This document shows, in pieces, positions 8,517 through 15,979 of a stretch of DNA of 64,000 nt (positions are counted from its first letter, which is position 1; each line of letters opens with the position of its first letter). Position numbers and translations under genes: made by a program. Source of the DNA: WRAI01 sp031549605. GTDB taxonomy: Bacteria > Bacillota > Clostridia > Oscillospirales > UBA929. The stretch spans positions 16,466-80,465 of the forward strand of contig JAVBPM010000005.1 of assembly GCA_031549605.1 (NCBI GenBank). The letters are read 5' to 3'. A model generated the notes under the pieces. That model was given only the letters and a program-made list of their open reading frames with translations. It did no database searches and was not told the DNA's origin.

Positions 8517-8730
8517 GATATTTTTCTCCTTTTTCTTTTGATATACTACCGCGGTATCGGGTCGCCGGTCACACGAAACCGCCAGTTTTTGGCACTTAAT
8601 CATGTGACGTGACCGGAAAGAAAAAGTTCCTGCTTCTCCGTAAAAAAATATGCAATTGTTTTCTAGGGAGTTTGTGTTAGTGCGCAAAAATGGGAATTTT
8701 TATTTACGTTTCGCCAAACAATTGCATTGC
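8517..8730 (-). promoter_or_regulatory. Long, inverted-repeat-rich leader of the SLH gene
   Basis: No gene is seen here. Two inverted repeats are clear: CCGGTCAC (about 8568-8575) with GTGACCGG (about 8615-8622), and ATGCAATTGTTT (about 8649-8660) with AAACAATTGCAT (about 8715-8726). A small palindromic stretch, GATAC-CGCG-GTAGTATC-like, lies between the first repeat and the ribosome site. No known riboswitch consensus could be matched. It may hold a structured 5' UTR or operators. Confidence 0.45.
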
Positions 8731-8835
8731 GACAACGATTAATATCCTAGTCACACAGCGCATAGCGTCATGCCAGCGCTTCGTTGTATTTTGTCATAAT
8801 GCCCATAAGGATGCGACCGTGCCTGAAAAATATGA

Positions 8836-8864
8836 TTGACAAATTCGGTTTACTATTATAGAAT
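8836..8864 (+). promoter_or_regulatory. Promoter upstream of the tRNA-Gln/tRNA-Lys pair
   Basis: TTGACA (8836-8841), a 17-bp spacer and TAGAAT (8859-8864). The next gene is tRNA-Gln 140 bp on; the leader between carries a hairpin TCAGTAAAA/TTTTGCTGA but no convincing ORF. Confidence 0.72.
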
Positions 8865-9003
8865 AGTTGGGCAACTGCTTAGAAGGTGTCTGACACACGC
8901 TGTCATCCTACTATAAGTATTGCCATAGGTTGTTGTTTTTGCTACAGCTATGAAAAGCTCAGTAAAATCAGTGTTTTGCTGACTCTACCGCAGTCTCAAA
9001 CAT

Positions 9004-9080
9004 TGGGATGTCGCCAAGTCGGTAAGGCACCAGACTTTGACTCTGGCATTTCGCAGGTTCGAGTCCTGCCATCCCAGCCA
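9004..9080 (+). tRNA. tRNA-Gln (TTG)
   Basis: Acceptor TGGGATG/CATCCCA, D stem GCC/GGC, anticodon stem CCAGA/TCTGG with loop CTTTGAC (TTG), T arm GCAGG-TTCGAGT-CCTGC, discriminator G and encoded CCA (9078-9080). Confidence 0.96.
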
Positions 9081-9118
9081 CGAAGCATCGCGGCAGGCCT
9101 CGCTTGCCGCCTTTTACG

Positions 9119-9193
9119 GTCTGCTAGCTCAGTCGGTAGAGCATCTGCCTTTTAAGCAGGTGGTCCGCGGTTCGAATCCGCGGCAGATCACCA
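9119..9193 (+). tRNA. tRNA-Lys (TTT)
   Basis: Acceptor GGTCTGC/GCAGATC, D stem GCTC/GAGC, anticodon loop CTTTTAA (TTT), T arm CGCGG-TTCGAAT-CCGCG, discriminator A and encoded CCA. It follows tRNA-Gln by 38 bp and is probably co-transcribed with it. Confidence 0.97.
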
Positions 9194-9196
9194 GAT

Positions 9197-9234
9197 AAGC
9201 AGGGTCTTTTCGACCCTGCTTGTTTTCTTTTTTT
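9197..9234 (+). terminator. Terminator of the tRNA-Gln/tRNA-Lys unit
   Basis: AAGCAGGGTC pairs with GACCCTGCTT around a TTTTC loop; a T-rich tract follows. Confidence 0.92.
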
Positions 9235-9235
9235 C

Positions 9236-9264
9236 TTGACAACGAGGCTGTATGCTGGTATGCT
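9236..9264 (+). promoter_or_regulatory. Promoter of lipoprotein gene 9314
   Basis: TTGACA (9236-9241), a 17-bp spacer and TATGCT (9259-9264). It overlaps the T tract of the preceding tRNA terminator. Confidence 0.8.
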
Positions 9265-9313
9265 GTTTGCCGGCAATAGATTTGCCAATGAATGAAATGT
9301 AAGGGGAAAAAAC

Positions 9314-9811
9314 ATGAAAACATCGACCAAACTCGCTGCGCTGCTCATGCTGGTGCTGGTGCTGCTGACCGCCTGCGGCGGCGAAAAAGCCACCTCGACC
9401 ACCGCCGCTCCGGCCATTGAAGGCGCGCCGAACGGCACCTACAAGGCCACCTTGGATGACACCGAGATGACGCTGAGCTTCAACGGCTACAACTTCACCA
9501 TGGATGTTCCGGCCGACCAGATGGGTCTGACCGATGGCTCCACCTTTAAGCTGAGCGGCACCTTTACTATGGACGACAAGACCGTTAAGTTCAAGCCCGA
9601 TGAAGACGCGCTGAAAACCGAGATGCGCACGCTGGTTAAGAAGATGCTGAAAGACCAAGGTATGGATGACTCGGTCATTACCGATGATATGATTAACAGT
9701 ATGCTCGACAGCCAGATGGGTCAGCTGACCTCCTCCTTCGAGCAGATGGTCGGCACCTATGATGCCGACGCCGACACCGTTACGGCCGGCGAAAACGTCT
9801 TTAAGAAGTAA
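9314..9811 (+). CDS. Small lipoprotein of unknown function
   Basis: 165 residues. The signal peptide ends in the lipobox LLTAC (Cys about 21), so it should be lipid-anchored on the outer face of the membrane. The mature part starts with a low-complexity Thr/Ala linker, then a GTYKATLDD segment, beta-hairpin-like repeats, an acidic helical middle and a C-terminal VGTYDADADTVTAGENVFKK. The GTY start, hydrophobic strands and a 'D-D-T/K-D-T-F' type C-terminus are shared with the lipoprotein at 14533 on the other strand, so the two look like paralogues. It has its own promoter and terminator. Function not recognised. Confidence 0.85.
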   Translation: MKTSTKLAALLMLVLVLLTACGGEKATSTTAAPAIEGAPNGTYKATLDDTEMTLSFNGYNFTMDVPADQMGLTDGSTFKLSGTFTMDDKTVKFKPDEDALKTEMRTLVKKMLKDQGMDDSVITDDMINSMLDSQMGQLTSSFEQMVGTYDADADTVTAGENVFKK

Positions 9812-9825
9812 AACACACACAACCT

Positions 9826-9876
9826 CAAAAAAACAAAGCAGGTCGGGATATGTTCCCGACCTGCTTTGTTTTTGTC
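9826..9876. terminator. Bidirectional terminator between lipoprotein and PBP2 genes
   Basis: AAAACAAAGCAGGTCGGGA pairs with TTCCCGACCTGCTTTGTTTT over about 19 bp with a TATG loop. It is T-rich on both strands, so it can end both convergent genes. Confidence 0.93.
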
Positions 9877-11922
9877 TTACGGCAGCAGCTGGTTGGCTTG
9901 GGTCTGCCGGTTGAGCGCCAGCTGCCGGGCGAAATAACAGTCGTAGATGGTGCGCGCGATGGGTGCGATGTTGCCGCCCGAGTCGCCTTTTTCCACCACT
10001 ACGGCTATGGCAATCTCCGGCTGTTCGTAGGGCGCGTAGCTGACGAAGATGCCATTTGTTTTGCCGTTGACCTGTGCGCTGCCTGTTTTGGCGGCGACGG
10101 CGATAGGGTAATCGCCAAACACCGATGAGGCCGTGCCGCCTGTCTGGCAGACTAGGCGCATGCCCTGTTGCACGGCGGCAAGATTGGCCGGGTCAAACTC
10201 CAGCTGCGCCAGCACGGTTGGCTGCACCGTTTGGGTCACTGTTTTGTAGTCATAGCTTTTGGCCAACTTGAACAGATGGGGCTGGTAGCGCGTGCCGCCG
10301 TTGGCGATGGTGGCCGTGTAGTTGGCCAGCTGCAGCGGCGTAAACAGATTGTCCGACTGGCCGATGGCCATTTGCAGCGTGTCGCCGGGATTCCACGTCT
10401 TGCCCTGCGCGGCGCGATTTTGCGAGCCGGCCAGCACGCCCGCCTGCTCACCCGGCAGATCAAGACCACTGCGCTGGCCGAGGCCCAGCCGATTGGCCAT
10501 GCCCTCCAGCGGTACGATGCCCATGCGGTCGGCCGTTTCATAAAAAAAGTAGTTGCAGGATACCTGCAGCGCTGCGGCGACATTGAGGGCGCCATGCGTC
10601 TGCCGCGCACTTTTGTAGAGCCCGCACATCGGCGCGTAGCCGACGTTTTGATAGGCGGTAAACACGCCCAAATCGGTGATGGTGGCGGTTGGCGATACCA
10701 CTCCGGCCTGCAGCGCCGCCATGGCCGAGCTCATTTTCATCGTCGAGCCGGGCGCGTACGTGCCGGCAATGGCGCGGTTGAACAGCGGCTTGAGCGGGTC
10801 GGCCAGCAGCTTTGCGTAGTCGTTGGTGAGCGTTGACGGCGCGTAGGTGGGGTAGGTGGCCATAGCCAGCACCTCGCCACTATTGACGTCTATGACCACC
10901 ACAGCACCGGCGTCGGCCTCTCCGCCAACGCCACGGCCGCCGGCCAGCTCGGCAATGCGGTCGGACAGCGCTTGCTCAGCGACGCGTTGCAGCTCAATAT
11001 CCAGCGTGAGCAGGCAGTTGTCGCCCGGCTGCGCCGGCTTGTCGACAGTCACGCCGGTGGTGTCGCCGTCGCCGTTGGTTTCCACGGTGCGACTGCCGGC
11101 GATTCCGCGCAGCCGCGACTCCAGCTGTTTTTCCATACCCTCCTTACCGACGATGGCGTCAAGGCTGTATTGCTCAGCTTTTAGCTGCTCGTATTCCTCG
11201 GTTGAAATAGGGCCGGTGCGCCCCAGAATATGCGCCGCCAGGTGGGTCTCGTAGTGACGCGCTGTCTCCTGCGCTGCGCTGACACCGTCCAGCTTTCGCT
11301 CCTGTATGGCGGCCACCAGCGCCGCGTCGATATCGCTGGCGAATCGGTAGGCGCTGATATTGCCGAAGTGGTGGCGCAGCTCAACCTCGTAGCGTACGCC
11401 GATGAGTGCCCGGGCCTCGCGCTCGGGTACTTCGGCCTCGACACGGTAGGTTTTTTTAAGTTTCTCTATGAGGGTTTCGGCGTTGATGTCGGCCGGCCAC
11501 TCGCGTTTCTTGAGAAAGCGCTCGAGCCGGCTGCGCGCCGTGTCGCTGAGCGGCTCGAGGTAGCGGTAGGGTGGCTCAGCGGTGATGGGTAACGTGTCAG
11601 TGTGCGGCGTGTTGTACTGACGGCACAGCGAAAGCAGCGCCAGCAAGCTGGCATTGGCGGTCTTGTGGTTGCTCATCAGCGCTGTGGTATCCAGTTTGAC
11701 GTAGCTGGTCACGCGGTTGGTGACCAACGGGCGGCCGTTGCGATCGAGCAGCGCGCCGCGCGCGGCGTCAAGGCGCTCGGTTTTGGTATAACGGCGCGTG
11801 TCGACGGTATCGGCCTTGGCTGTCAGCAGTTGCAGACGGTAGAGGTTGCCCAGCAGGGTCAGCAGCGTCGCGGAAAAGCAGAGCCCCAGCAGGATCAAAC
11901 GCAGGATATAGCGTCGGCGCAC
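9877..11922 (-). CDS. mrdA: Penicillin-binding protein 2, transpeptidase of the elongasome
   Basis: 681 residues. A single N-terminal membrane helix (about 7-27) is followed by the class B PBP dimerisation domain and the transpeptidase domain. The three active-site motifs are present: S393-T-M-K396, S455-C-N457 and K612-T-G. It cross-links peptidoglycan outside the membrane during cell elongation. It sits directly after mreC and mreD (3-bp gap to mreD), the usual rod-shape partners, which supports PBP2 rather than the divisome PBP3 or sporulation SpoVD. Confidence 0.93.
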   Translation of the reverse strand: MRRRYILRLILLGLCFSATLLTLLGNLYRLQLLTAKADTVDTRRYTKTERLDAARGALLDRNGRPLVTNRVTSYVKLDTTALMSNHKTANASLLALLSLCRQYNTPHTDTLPITAEPPYRYLEPLSDTARSRLERFLKKREWPADINAETLIEKLKKTYRVEAEVPEREARALIGVRYEVELRHHFGNISAYRFASDIDAALVAAIQERKLDGVSAAQETARHYETHLAAHILGRTGPISTEEYEQLKAEQYSLDAIVGKEGMEKQLESRLRGIAGSRTVETNGDGDTTGVTVDKPAQPGDNCLLTLDIELQRVAEQALSDRIAELAGGRGVGGEADAGAVVVIDVNSGEVLAMATYPTYAPSTLTNDYAKLLADPLKPLFNRAIAGTYAPGSTMKMSSAMAALQAGVVSPTATITDLGVFTAYQNVGYAPMCGLYKSARQTHGALNVAAALQVSCNYFFYETADRMGIVPLEGMANRLGLGQRSGLDLPGEQAGVLAGSQNRAAQGKTWNPGDTLQMAIGQSDNLFTPLQLANYTATIANGGTRYQPHLFKLAKSYDYKTVTQTVQPTVLAQLEFDPANLAAVQQGMRLVCQTGGTASSVFGDYPIAVAAKTGSAQVNGKTNGIFVSYAPYEQPEIAIAVVVEKGDSGGNIAPIARTIYDCYFARQLALNRQTQANQLLP

Positions 11923-11925
11923 GGC

Positions 11926-12438
11926 TTACCTCCTGACGGCGGCCGCTTGGCCGCTCATGGCGCGAACCAGCCACCATAGTGGCGGCACAAACAACAAAGA
12001 ATAGAGCAGTTCGGGCGCCAGCACTGTCCACAGCGCCGACACGCCGGCATAGCCGGGCATCCACAGGTGGAACAGGCCGTACAGCAGCTGCCCCAGCAGC
12101 GAAACGACGGTTGACCAGGCGAAGGCTGCCGCCACCGTTTTGGGGTAGACGTTCTGGCTCAGCCGCTGGATGCCCCATGCCAGCATGGGGTAGAGTAATG
12201 TGAACAGCAGCTCGCCGGGACGAAAGGCGTCACACCACGATCCGAGCAGCAGCGCGTATAGCAAGACGCCGCCGCCGCTCTCAAACGTAACTATGCAGCC
12301 GAGCAGTATCGGCGGCAGAAACGGGCCGGCACCACGTGGAAAGAGGCCGGGCAACACCGTTAACTGGAGCGCCAGCGTCACAGCGCTTAGCATGCCATAG
12401 CGCAGCCATTTGGCCGCGTTTTGCTTGCACTGGTTCAT
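11926..12438 (-). CDS. mreD: Rod-shape-determining protein MreD
   Basis: 170 residues from the ATG at 12438, 1 bp from the mreC stop (TGATATG arrangement); a longer frame to 12486 would overlap mreC. The protein is almost entirely hydrophobic, with about five membrane segments, and has the MreD-like LLLGSWCDAFRPGELLF region. MreD is an integral partner of MreC in the MreBCD-RodA-PBP2 elongation complex. No mreB is present in this window. Identification rests mainly on position and topology, since MreD sequences diverge widely. Confidence 0.85.
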   Translation of the reverse strand: MNQCKQNAAKWLRYGMLSAVTLALQLTVLPGLFPRGAGPFLPPILLGCIVTFESGGGVLLYALLLGSWCDAFRPGELLFTLLYPMLAWGIQRLSQNVYPKTVAAAFAWSTVVSLLGQLLYGLFHLWMPGYAGVSALWTVLAPELLYSLLFVPPLWWLVRAMSGQAAAVRR

Positions 12439-12439
12439 A

Positions 12440-13285
12440 TCAGTTGACGACCGTGAAGCCGGTGATGACGTAGACGTTATCGGCATCGGCCGGCATGGCC
12501 GCAGGGCTGACAGTGGCCACCACGCCCATGCCGGACGGCTGCGTTTCTACGGCCTCAATGCGGCCAATGGTGATGCCGGGCGGATAGAGCTGGCCGGCCC
12601 CCGACGACAGGATAAGATCGCCCTGTTGCACGCCGGTGTCCTGGGGCAGAAAAGTCAGCTGCAATCGTCCCTTGGACATTAGCTCGAAGCTGCCAGACGC
12701 CATACACAGCCCGCCGGTTCGATCATCGACGGCGCCGACACTGGTTTCAGGGTCAACGACGCTGGCGACCTTGGCCCAGCCGTCTCCGACCTCGGTGATG
12801 ACACCGACGAGCGCCATGGACTCGTTGACCACACACATATCGGCGGCTACGCCGTCAGCGGTACCGACATCCAGTGTCATGCGCGAGCGCCAGCCGTTGT
12901 CGTCGCGCTCAACAATTGCGGCGGCGGCAAAGGTCAGGTCACGGCGCTTATCGGCCATGCCTAACAGCGTGCGCAGGCGCTGGTTTTCCACGGTATCGGC
13001 GCGCGTGGCGCGCAGCTGCTGCTCCAGCTGCGCCACCTGCGCACGCAGGGCGGTGTTGTCGTCCTGCAGCTCAAGCATAGACTGCCGGTCGGCGAATTGT
13101 GTACCCGCCCAGTGTAAGACAGCCGAAAAACCCTTTTCCACGGGCAAAAAAAGCCGATTCCACAGGCCGGTCAGCGGCGAGGCCCGGCCGCCCGACAGCA
13201 GTGTCGCCACCACGAGCAGCAACGCCAAAAGCCCGGTGCACAGCAGGCCAAACCACGCCTTGTGGCGGCTGGCAAACGAGCGCAT
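12440..13285 (-). CDS. mreC: Rod-shape-determining protein MreC
   Basis: 281 residues. There is an N-terminal transmembrane helix (about 10-30), a coiled coil (about 65-100, LELQDDNTALRAQVAQLEQQL), and two beta-barrel domains typical of MreC (about 110-280; AAAIVERDDNGWRSRMTLDVGTADGV, GVITEVGDGWAKVASVVDPET). MreC activates PBP2 in the extracytoplasmic space. It lies between maf and mreD with gaps of only 1-2 bp, so the run maf-mreC-mreD-mrdA is one operon. Confidence 0.93.
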   Translation of the reverse strand: MRSFASRHKAWFGLLCTGLLALLLVVATLLSGGRASPLTGLWNRLFLPVEKGFSAVLHWAGTQFADRQSMLELQDDNTALRAQVAQLEQQLRATRADTVENQRLRTLLGMADKRRDLTFAAAAIVERDDNGWRSRMTLDVGTADGVAADMCVVNESMALVGVITEVGDGWAKVASVVDPETSVGAVDDRTGGLCMASGSFELMSKGRLQLTFLPQDTGVQQGDLILSSGAGQLYPPGITIGRIEAVETQPSGMGVVATVSPAAMPADADNVYVITGFTVVN

Positions 13286-13287
13286 AG

Positions 13288-13866
13288 CTATTGCAGCTCG
13301 GCCAGCCAGCTGCCCAGTTTGCCCAGCGGCAGGCCGACGACGCAGGTGTAGTCGCCGCGGATCGACTCGATGAAAAGCGCGCCTTTCTCCTGCGCGCCGT
13401 AGGCGCCGGCTTTGTCATATGGCTCGCCGGTGCCGATGTACCAGTCGAGCTCTGTCGGTGTTATGGTGCGAAAAGTGACCTCTGCAGCCTCTGCGGCGCA
13501 ACGAGTGCAACCGCTGGTTGCGTCGTGTAACCACAGGCCGGTGTAGACGGTGTGGGTCTGTCCCGACAGACTGGTCAGCATTTGGCGCGCTTCGACTTCG
13601 TCGCGTGGCTTGTTGTAAATCTTGCCCTGAAAGGCGACGACGGTGTCGGCGGCGAGAATAAGACAACTGCTGTGGCGCTGCGCCACCTCAAGACCTTTGC
13701 GCGCGGCCAGCTCGGTGACAACCTCGGCGGGCGACAGGTCGGCGCCGACGGTTTCGTCGGCGCTGGAGGGGTCAATGACGACGTCAAACAGCCCCAGCTG
13801 TGCCAGCAGTGCGGCACGGCGCGGCGATGACGAGGCCAGAATGAGTTTTGTTGTTTTGCTCTGCAT
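13288..13866 (-). CDS. maf: Maf-family nucleotide pyrophosphatase
   Basis: 192 residues. It begins with the Maf signature LILASSSPRRAALL (about 8-21); the DPSSADETV, AADTVVAFQGKIYNKP and GAYGAQEKGALFI blocks are also present. Maf proteins hydrolyse dTTP/UTP or modified nucleotides to monophosphates, and in Firmicutes the gene is linked to mreBCD and septum formation. One copy of the 15-bp GCAACC-N3-GGTTGC palindrome falls inside the coding region (13507-13521). Confidence 0.92.
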   Translation of the reverse strand: MQSKTTKLILASSSPRRAALLAQLGLFDVVIDPSSADETVGADLSPAEVVTELAARKGLEVAQRHSSCLILAADTVVAFQGKIYNKPRDEVEARQMLTSLSGQTHTVYTGLWLHDATSGCTRCAAEAAEVTFRTITPTELDWYIGTGEPYDKAGAYGAQEKGALFIESIRGDYTCVVGLPLGKLGSWLAELQ

Positions 13867-14123
13867 GAACTCGCCTCAAATCGTTCAGAATTCCTTGGTT
13901 TCGCGTTTTGCAACCGTTGGTTGCGTCCGACGGACACAACCATGCCTTTGTATAGTTTATCCAGCGCTTGGCATTTCAGACCTCAATGACCGCGTTTTTC
14001 CTGCGCTGAGGATAAACAACGCGCCATCGGTGAAACCCCTATGGCGCGCTGTGGTGGCGGTGCTGCGCTGCTGCCCCGCCGTTGTTATGAACTTTTGACG
14101 CCGCTTGTGATTGCCGCGCGTTA
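13867..14123. other. Intergenic region with two hairpins and a 15-bp palindrome
   Basis: No ORF is credible here. It holds one GCAACC-GTT-GGTTGC palindrome (13910-13924), an inverted repeat GTTTATCC..AGCGC (13955-13967) with GCGCTGAGGATAAAC (14003-14017), and GCGCCAT (14021-14027) with ATGGCGC (14041-14047). None has a T tract typical of a terminator. Confidence 0.5.
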
Positions 14124-14444
14124 TCAGTTGGCGGCGTTATTACGTAGGCGAATCAGGTCGCGCTTGAGATCGTTGATTTCCATCTTGGCCTTGGACAAAT
14201 CCTCAATGTAATCCTTGAGCTGGGCGCGCATGTGCTCGGCCTGATCGTTGGCGCGCAGCAGCTCGTCGATGATGTTTAGACAGGCCAGCGTCGAGGCCTG
14301 GCTGGCCGACACGTGCGACGCCTCGACAATGCTGCGAATTTTTTGGTCGGCGATTGAGGCGACGCGGTACATATACTCCTCATTTTCGGCCACCAGCAGG
14401 TGCAATTCCTGTCCGGCGACATTGACTGTAATACGATTTCTCAT
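14124..14444 (-). CDS. zapA: Cell division protein ZapA
   Basis: 106 residues. The N-terminal NRITVNVAGQELHLLVAENEEYMYRVASIADQKIRSI block is the ZapA/YshA head domain, and the rest is a coiled coil (about 55-105) used for tetramerisation. ZapA bundles FtsZ filaments at the division ring. Its own promoter lies upstream (14475-14503). It precedes maf-mreCD-mrdA by 257 bp on the same strand. Confidence 0.9.
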   Translation of the reverse strand: MRNRITVNVAGQELHLLVAENEEYMYRVASIADQKIRSIVEASHVSASQASTLACLNIIDELLRANDQAEHMRAQLKDYIEDLSKAKMEINDLKRDLIRLRNNAAN

Positions 14445-14474
14445 GGTGATCCTCCCGACATTATTGATGCCAAC

Positions 14475-14503
14475 ATTATAGCATTGACTGGCGCAAACGA
14501 CAA
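14475..14503 (-). promoter_or_regulatory. Promoter of zapA
   Basis: On the minus strand: TTGTCG (14503-14498), a 17-bp spacer and TATAAT (14480-14475), about 30 bp before the zapA start. Confidence 0.82.
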
Positions 14504-14532
14504 GCCGTAAACGTGATTTTCGTCAACAATCG

Positions 14533-14985
14533 CTATTTGGTAAATAGACCACCGTAAAACTCAAAGGTGTCCTTTTCCTGATTGTACACCAGCTGCTGTT
14601 GTTTGGCTAGGGTGCTATCCTGCAGATAGAGCGCTAACGATTGTGCTGCCAGTGCTTCGTCGGGTTCGTCAACACCCTGCTCGCGCAGCTGTGACAGCAC
14701 TAGCGGACGATACAGCTCGGCAACCGCCTGCTGGTCAAAGGTCAGTGTCAGCGCGGTGCCGCTCTGGCTGTAGCTGCCGGTAACTGTGGCGTTGCCCTGA
14801 CTTTGCAACTGCAACAGTGTCTGTGGCAGCGTCAGCGTAAAGCTGCCCTTGTCGAAGGCGAGGCTTGCGCCAATGGAGGCCGCGGTGTATGTGCCCTCCA
14901 CCTTATGGGGGCCGCAGGCCGTCAGCAGCGACAGCAGCAGCGCCAGACAGAGCAACCGTGCCGCCCTTGCTCGCTTCTTTCCCAA
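14533..14985 (-). CDS. Small lipoprotein, paralogue of the 9314 lipoprotein
   Basis: 150 residues from TTG 14985, preceded by GAGGGGGTGG; the N-terminus MGKKRARAARLL fits a signal peptide. Lipobox LLTAC lies at about residues 20-24. The mature protein repeats the layout of the lipoprotein at 9314: a GTYTAASIGA strand, alternating hydrophobic strands, a helical QLREQGVDEPDEALAAQ middle and a C-terminal NQEKDTFEFYGGLFTK. Its strand and position place it just behind zapA's promoter, away from the 9314 copy. No function is recognised; a lipocalin-like small-ligand or wall-associated role is only a guess. Confidence 0.82.
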   Translation of the reverse strand: MGKKRARAARLLCLALLLSLLTACGPHKVEGTYTAASIGASLAFDKGSFTLTLPQTLLQLQSQGNATVTGSYSQSGTALTLTFDQQAVAELYRPLVLSQLREQGVDEPDEALAAQSLALYLQDSTLAKQQQLVYNQEKDTFEFYGGLFTK

Positions 14986-15008
14986 ATCACCACCCCCTCA
15001 TAGTGTCC

Positions 15009-15037
15009 ATTGTAGCCCGACGGGCATTGACTGTCAA
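15009..15037 (-). promoter_or_regulatory. Promoter of lipoprotein gene 14533
   Basis: Minus strand: TTGACA (15037-15032), a 17-bp spacer and TACAAT (15014-15009). It is back-to-back with the promoter of the PAS-like gene. Confidence 0.82.
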
Positions 15038-15047
15038 CACAACGCCG

Positions 15048-15076
15048 TTGCCAAAACGGGTAATATCGACTATAAT
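15048..15076 (+). promoter_or_regulatory. Promoter of the PAS-like/GT-C operon
   Basis: TTGCCA (15048-15053), a 17-bp spacer and TATAAT (15071-15076); it ends about 20 bp before the ATG at 15098. Confidence 0.82.
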
Positions 15077-15097
15077 AGCACCGATGGAGGTGTCCAC

Positions 15098-15979
15098 ATG
15101 GCTTATTCACCGATAACCGATTTGTCCGCACTGCCTTACGGCGCCGTTATGCTGCGTCTGTCGGATGGCAAACCGCTCTACGCCAACGCCATGGCGCTGG
15201 ATGCGCTGGGCGTTACCGAGCTTAATGAAATGGGCAATTGGCTGATTTCCTGCCGCAACGAGCAGGAGCAGGCGCCGCTGTTTGACGCTGTTGCCACCGT
15301 TGAGGTCAGCAATCAGCAACGACTGCGCCTGACCGGCTCATGGCTACCGCTGCCGCATCAACCGCAGCGTGAGCAGATGGCGTTGTTTGTGCTGCATTTG
15401 TCACCGTTGGTGCATCCGTGGCGCGGTATGCTGATTGAGCTGTCCAACACCGGCAGCGCCTCCATTCCCGAACAGCCGGTGGTCTATGATGAGCAGGCCG
15501 AATCGCTGCCAACACTGTCGCCTGCCTCGGAAGCCGAGGATCGGCTGTTGTGGGAGCGCGCCCGTTTCGCGGCCCTGGCGGCCGCTGTCTCGCAGGGCGC
15601 GAAGGTGGTTATGCTGTGGGATATTGATTCGGGCGTTATCAACTATGTGTCGGAGAACCTGCGTGACTGGGACGTGCTGTGCACGACACCGGTGTATATG
15701 AGCGAGTGGCTGGACACGGTGCATCCCGCCGACCTACCCGAGCTGCAGCTGGCGCGCGCCAAGCTGGCCGTCAGCATGGAGGCCGATATCACGCTACTGT
15801 CCTACCGTGTTTACGGCGAAAACGACACCATCTTGACGGTGGGCGAACATACGCGCCGTGTGCCGGCACCGGGCGGTATCGCGCTGGCCTGTACGGTATT
15901 GGACAACCGCACCATGCCACATACACTTAAACACATTGATCCGCTGGCGCACAACCGCGCCTTTCAATACAATCCATGA
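15098..15979 (+). CDS. PAS-like domain protein of unknown function
   Basis: 293 residues from ATG 15098, which follows GGAGGTG; the open frame extends upstream without a ribosome site. Two PAS-like segments can be seen: residues about 8-110 (SALPYGAVMLRLSDGKPLYANAM) and about 165-270 (KVVMLWDIDSGVINYVSEN, then WLDTVHPADL, a typical PAS helix motif). No kinase, GGDEF, EAL, HTH or phosphatase domain follows, so it is a sensor-only protein or a partner of another effector. Its stop overlaps the start of the membrane protein by 4 bp (ATGA), so the two are translationally coupled. Confidence 0.7.
   Translation: MAYSPITDLSALPYGAVMLRLSDGKPLYANAMALDALGVTELNEMGNWLISCRNEQEQAPLFDAVATVEVSNQQRLRLTGSWLPLPHQPQREQMALFVLHLSPLVHPWRGMLIELSNTGSASIPEQPVVYDEQAESLPTLSPASEAEDRLLWERARFAALAAAVSQGAKVVMLWDIDSGVINYVSENLRDWDVLCTTPVYMSEWLDTVHPADLPELQLARAKLAVSMEADITLLSYRVYGENDTILTVGEHTRRVPAPGGIALACTVLDNRTMPHTLKHIDPLAHNRAFQYNP

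Noticed and set aside
8517..8730. Cyclic-di-GMP riboswitch in the SLH leader
   Set aside because: Repeats suggested a structured RNA, but the conserved GEMM bases could not be placed.
12320..12340. CACGTG in mreD as a second parS
   Set aside because: Only the central hexamer matches; the flanking TGTT/AACA arms are missing. The same holds for CACGTG near 26907.
14849..15097. Upstream extension of the PAS-like protein
   Set aside because: It would overlap the divergent lipoprotein gene and both promoters. The ATG at 15098 has a good ribosome site.
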